IMG/VR virus record: IMGVR_UViG_3300020465_000083
Location: 1-26,206 of that record
DNA: 26,206 nucleotides
Direction: 5' to 3' (one strand)
From: a virus
Position numbers and translations under genes: made by a program. Below the pieces are notes generated by a model that was given only the letters and a program-made list of their open reading frames with translations, did not search any database and was not told the DNA's origin. Below, piece after piece: positions 24,189-26,206 of the stretch (positions within the stretch are counted from its first letter, which is position 1; each line of letters starts with the position of its first letter).

Positions 24189-24488
24189 ATGACACAAGTA
24201 TTAACATGGAACAGCTCTAAAAATACAGATGATACTGTATATGAAGATATAGCTATCTACCAATTCTCAGATGATACTATCGTTGAGATCGGAGATAATC
24301 AAACTGTTATTAAAGACGCAAGTGGTAATGAACAGTTAATTATTTCTGATGTTAACACATCTAATGTTAATCACTATACAGATGTACCTGATCCTGAATC
24401 AGAATACTTTGGGTATAAGTGGTTTTATACAGCAGATGGATGGGTATTAAATGAGAACTGGGTTGATCCTAGAATTGAAGAAGAATAA
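24189..24488 (+). CDS. 99-aa acidic protein downstream of the collagen fibre, function unknown
   Basis: The protein is acidic and beta-rich in appearance: IAIYQFSDDTIVEIGDNQTV and GNEQLIISDVNT suggest short strands, and the C-terminus is aromatic and acidic (GYKWFYTADGWVLNENWVDP, then RIEEE). There is no signal peptide, TM segment or Cys. The aromatic W-F-Y-T-A-D-G-W-V-L-N end is reminiscent of small tail-associated modules, but I do not recognise a family. GAGGA at 24178-24182 lies six bases before the ATG and the previous stop is four bases upstream, so it is very likely expressed with the fibre. A fibre tip, chaperone or accessory role is inferred from position only. Confidence 0.8.
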   Translation: MTQVLTWNSSKNTDDTVYEDIAIYQFSDDTIVEIGDNQTVIKDASGNEQLIISDVNTSNVNHYTDVPDPESEYFGYKWFYTADGWVLNENWVDPRIEEE

Positions 24489-24490
24489 TT

Positions 24491-24697
24491 ATGGCTGGTT
24501 TATCTCCTGTTGAACAAGGTAAATTACTTGAGGCTGTTAATAAACTGACAGACCAAGTAGAGGACTTGAACAAGAGATTACAGAACATGGAGCTACAAGT
24601 AGCAAGAGGTAGAGGCCTGTTGTTCGGAATTATTTTTGCAGCTGGTGGATTATCAGCTGGCATTACAAATTTTTTAACTAAACTTGGAGGAAATTAA
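24491..24697 (+). CDS. Coiled-coil plus C-terminal TM protein (XhlA-like, putative lysis protein)
   Basis: The 68-residue protein has an N-terminal helix with heptad spacing (LLEAVNKLTDQVEDLNKRLQ, about residues 12-31) followed by one hydrophobic segment (LLFGIIFAAGGLSAGITNFL, about 43-62). This layout matches the haemolysin XhlA-like family of phage and prophage membrane proteins that act with holins. It is followed directly by a lipoprotein and then a three-TM holin gene, so a lysis role is likely. The ATG at 24491 lies two bases after the previous stop with only a weak GAAGAAG upstream, suggesting coupled translation. Alternatives are a pinholin-type holin or an inner-membrane regulator of the holin downstream. 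Confidence 0.75.
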   Translation: MAGLSPVEQGKLLEAVNKLTDQVEDLNKRLQNMELQVARGRGLLFGIIFAAGGLSAGITNFLTKLGGN

Positions 24698-24841
24698 ATG
24701 AAGTATGCACTATCCCTTATAATTTTATTTGGAATAACTGTATCTGGTTGTGCGTCTAGCCACATTGGAGTCAATGCTCAGCTACCATCAGACCAGAATA
24801 TCTCTATTGAGATAAAAACTACTACTGAAAATGATAGTTAG
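24698..24841 (+). CDS. 47-aa lipoprotein, possible outer-membrane spanin (o-spanin)
   Basis: ATG 24698 has GGAGG at 24686-24690, seven bases upstream, and the frame runs 47 codons to TAG. The N-terminus is a short signal peptide: MKYA, a hydrophobic core LSLIILFGIT and a lipobox V-S-G-C with Cys18 as the lipidation site, so the mature protein is only about 30 residues (CASSHIGVNAQLPSDQNISI then a Thr-rich end). Short phage lipoproteins in a lysis cassette are usually o-spanins of the Rz1 type, which meet an inner-membrane partner. The 101-aa TM/coiled-coil protein at 25385 could be that partner, though the order is reversed compared with Rz/Rz1 and the genes do not overlap. Confidence 0.72.
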   Translation: MKYALSLIILFGITVSGCASSHIGVNAQLPSDQNISIEIKTTTENDS

Positions 24842-24885
24842 TTCTCTCGCTTGAATAGAAAGCCATACAGAAAGATTTAAACTCT

Positions 24886-24954
24886 ATGACCTTATACTAT
24901 ATAGACATACCTAACTTCTTTTCTACGCTCATTTATGGGATTAATTTTTCATGA
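24886..24954 (+). CDS. Possible 22-aa leader peptide coupled to the holin gene
   Basis: In the 109-bp gap after the lipoprotein gene, an ATG at 24886 opens 22 codons ending at TGA 24952-24954, which overlaps the holin ATG at 24951 (ATGA). The peptide is aromatic and moderately hydrophobic (MTLYYIDIPNFFSTLIYG). No ribosome site precedes it, so it may be chance; the overlap is the only support. The gap also holds TATACT at 24893-24898 without a convincing -35 box. I saw no terminator in this gap. Confidence 0.25.
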   Translation: MTLYYIDIPNFFSTLIYGINFS

Positions 24955-25385
24955 TTGCCCTGTTCGGATCAGCACTTGGTTTCTTTTCCAGTACAATTCC
25001 ATCTGTATTAGGATTTTTTGAGAAACGCCAGGCACATCGTCAGCAGTTGGCTTTACTTGAAGCACAGTCCAAACATAAAATTAATATTGCTAACGCTCAA
25101 GCCGACATAGCAGAGGCAGAAAATATATATAAGCATGACCAGACACTAGCTACTAACTCTGCTGGTTGGGTTACTACATTCTCAGCTACATGCAGACCAG
25201 TCATTACATATCTGTTTTTGTTTTCTTACCTTACTGCAAAATCAATTACTATATGGCAAGCATATACTAGTGGGGTAGAGCTGCATGAAAACTTACACAT
25301 CATCTATTCAGATTTCGATGAGGGTATGGTATCTTGCATCATTGCTTTCTGGTTTGGTCAACGAGCTATGATGAGGAGAAAATAA
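24951..25385 (+). CDS. Three-TM holin (gene-transfer-agent type)
   Basis: A 144-residue membrane protein expected to form holes in the inner membrane at lysis. It resembles the 3TM holin family named from gene transfer agents: an N-terminal hydrophobic segment (residues 1-22), a long basic coiled helix (EKRQAHRQQLALLEAQSKH and an Ala/Glu-rich part), then SATCRPVITYLFLFSYLTAK, whose S-x-x-C/T-R-P-V-I-T-Y is the family signature, and a C-terminal segment DEGMVSCIIAFWFGQRAMMR. The start at 24951 has GGGA ten bases upstream; it may also be reached by coupling from the small upstream frame. The stop overlaps the next ATG (TAATG). No endolysin gene is adjacent, so the muralytic enzyme must be elsewhere in the genome. 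Confidence 0.82.
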   Translation: MIALFGSALGFFSSTIPSVLGFFEKRQAHRQQLALLEAQSKHKINIANAQADIAEAENIYKHDQTLATNSAGWVTTFSATCRPVITYLFLFSYLTAKSITIWQAYTSGVELHENLHIIYSDFDEGMVSCIIAFWFGQRAMMRRK

Positions 25386-25690
25386 TGGCGATGAAAGTAT
25401 CAGACTCAAGTGTAATATCTATACCATTAAGAAATCTTGTAAGCCTTATAGCTGGTAGTTGTATAGCTGTGTATGGTTACTTTGGTTTAACTGAGAGATT
25501 AAATTTTCTTGAGCATGAATTAGAATTAAAGAATAAAGATATAGTTCTTAACTCAGAGTTCAGAGTTAAATGGCCTAGAGGTGAGTTTGGTGCGCTTCCA
25601 GATGATGCACTTCAAGACATGCGGATTGAGCAACTGCAAGAAGAAGTTAGTAAACTTAAGGAGCAAGTAGATGAAATCAGTAAAGATTGA
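25385..25690 (+). CDS. TM plus coiled-coil protein, possible inner-membrane spanin partner
   Basis: A 101-residue protein with one TM segment near the N-terminus (about residues 17-35: NLVSLIAGSCIAVYGYFGL), a charged helix (LNFLEHELELKNKDIVLNS), a conserved-looking central block EFRVKWPRGEFGALPDDALQ and a C-terminal coiled-coil (EQLQEEVSKLKEQVDEISKD). From memory the WPRGE-L/F-GALPDD block is frequent in marine phage proteins of unknown function. The topology matches an i-spanin, and the upstream lipoprotein could be its partner; this is inference. I use ATG 25385 because it overlaps the holin stop and has GAGGAGA seven bases upstream; longer frames from 25334 lie inside the holin gene. The next gene overlaps its end by 20 bp. 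Confidence 0.8.
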   Translation: MAMKVSDSSVISIPLRNLVSLIAGSCIAVYGYFGLTERLNFLEHELELKNKDIVLNSEFRVKWPRGEFGALPDDALQDMRIEQLQEEVSKLKEQVDEISKD

Positions 25691-25868
25691 TAAAGACACA
25701 CAGACTTACATAATCCCATCTGGTAATAAGCTAAGAGTATGTATAGATCATGAGTCTATATGGAAAGACATGACAGTTAATGCGTATATTAATTTAATAT
25801 GTGGATGTCTTGATGCTATCCAAGAAATAAGACGAGAAGAAAAACTTTGTAAATGTTGTAAGGAGTAA
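25671..25868 (+). CDS. 65-aa Cys-rich protein, function unknown
   Basis: The protein starts MKSVKIDKDTQTYIIPSGNK, continues with LRVCIDHESIW, a helix NAYINLICGCLDAIQEI and a C-terminal EKLCKCCKE. Cys residues in L-I-C-G-C and L-C-K-C-C could bind zinc, but their spacing is not a known finger. It begins 20 bp inside the previous gene, with a strong AAGGAG at 25658-25663 seven bases before the ATG, so it is clearly translated. It ends three bases before the metallophosphoesterase gene. I do not recognise a family; neither membrane nor virion features are seen. Confidence 0.78.
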   Translation: MKSVKIDKDTQTYIIPSGNKLRVCIDHESIWKDMTVNAYINLICGCLDAIQEIRREEKLCKCCKE

Positions 25869-25871
25869 ACA

Positions 25872-26206
25872 ATGTCACGCAACCCACTAACAGCCGATGA
25901 GTTATTAGAAGTATTAGAAGCAGACAATGAACATAAGAGCAGACATGATGCTGCTAAATCATTAGGTCTAAGCTATGCTACATTCAATGCACGATTATAT
26001 TGTGCAAGAGAAAGGTTACCGGACTTAACTAAAGAACCTGAGTTTGAAGTACCAGACCTACCGTCTGAGGAATTACCTATTGAAGAATTGATTGAGTATA
26101 AACGAAAAAGATTTCGTACAAGAAAGAAAGCTACTGATGCTCATGAATGGGTAGATGTTAAAGTAAATATTGATGGACCAGTAGGTATACTATGGATGGG
26201 TGATCC
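25872..26206 (+). CDS. HTH plus metallophosphoesterase protein (5' part; continues beyond the window)
   Basis: ATG 25872 has AGGAG at 25861-25865, six bases upstream, and the frame stays open to the window end (111 complete codons). The N-terminus contains a helix-turn-helix-like segment (HDAAKSLGLSYATFNARLY, about residues 27-45) followed by an acidic linker (PEFEVPDLPSEELPIEELIE), a basic patch (YKRKRFRTRKKA) and then VNIDGPVGILWMGDP. That last beta strand ending in G-D-P is the normal start of a calcineurin-like metallophosphoesterase domain, where Asp is the first metal ligand and a D-x-H motif is completed just outside the window. Phage proteins with this HTH-linker-phosphoesterase layout are common in marine podoviruses near the lysis and packaging genes; substrate and role are not established. 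A DNA-processing role is inferred. Confidence 0.72.
   Translation, partial: MSRNPLTADELLEVLEADNEHKSRHDAAKSLGLSYATFNARLYCARERLPDLTKEPEFEVPDLPSEELPIEELIEYKRKRFRTRKKATDAHEWVDVKVNIDGPVGILWMGD

Noticed and set aside
24870-24898. Possible sigma-70 promoter with TATACT at 24893
   Set aside because: The hexamer 17 bp upstream is GAAAGA, a poor -35 box, and AT-rich DNA gives many such -10 matches by chance.
1-26206. tRNA genes, CRISPR arrays, insertion sequences or integrase-type attachment sites
   Set aside because: No cloverleaf-like sequence in the short gaps, no regularly spaced repeats with spacers, and no transposase or integrase gene was seen. The collagen repeats are coding.

Overview
This window looks like the late (structural and lysis) half of a T7-like podovirus genome. 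Every supported gene is on the + strand. Genes are packed with little space between them, often sharing stop and start bases (TAATG or ATGA), and the only clear gaps are about 40-140 bp. The DNA is AT-rich: a 60-base sample near 14.1 kb has 15 G+C, while one near 0.4 kb has 27. Small basic and zinc-ribbon proteins flank TerL, a T7-type portal, tail tubes and internal core proteins follow, and the last genes are a GTA-type three-TM holin and an HTH-metallophosphoesterase. This combination resembles marine podoviruses of alphaproteobacteria such as SAR11 phages. The host assignment is inference from composition and gene content. Replication and early genes are not here and must lie outside the window.

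Layout. 1-332: the 3' end of an unrecognised gene and a small CxxC/CxxC zinc-ribbon protein. 322-1842: terminase large subunit. 1842-2557: a cluster of very small proteins (26, 85, 38 and 67 aa), two of them too short for most gene callers. 2561-6776: head module of portal, Bbp19-like protein, scaffold, a T7 gp13-like acetyltransferase-fold protein, major capsid protein and a small capsid-associated protein. 6777-6860: a regulatory island with two hairpins around the start of the tail tubular A gene. 6827-16498: tail tubular proteins A and B, then the gp14/gp15/gp16-like internal virion proteins that would form the ejected core. 16543-24488: adsorption module of a hybrid tail fibre, a small accessory protein, a 1652-residue collagen-plus-propeller fibre and a 99-aa protein. 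24491-25690: membrane and lysis cassette of a coiled-coil/TM protein, a 47-aa lipoprotein, a three-TM holin and a TM/coiled-coil protein. 25671-26206: a Cys-rich 65-aa protein and the start of an HTH-metallophosphoesterase that runs off the window.

How it works together: TerL packages DNA through the portal into a capsid built on the scaffold. Tubular proteins A and B make the short tail. The core proteins are stored inside and ejected to cross the envelope. The hybrid fibre and the collagen/propeller protein probably recognise the host, and the membrane cassette releases progeny. No endolysin and no lytic transglycosylase domain was seen in the window.

The most notable non-coding signals are: (a) the 9-mer GTGCGTTGC, found three times on the + strand only, each at a module boundary (before the portal block, before the capsid and before the tail fibre), which are places where T7 uses phage promoters; and (b) a 10-bp-stem hairpin lying exactly between a Shine-Dalgarno sequence and the ATG of the tail tubular A gene, so that folding would bring the two to normal spacing.
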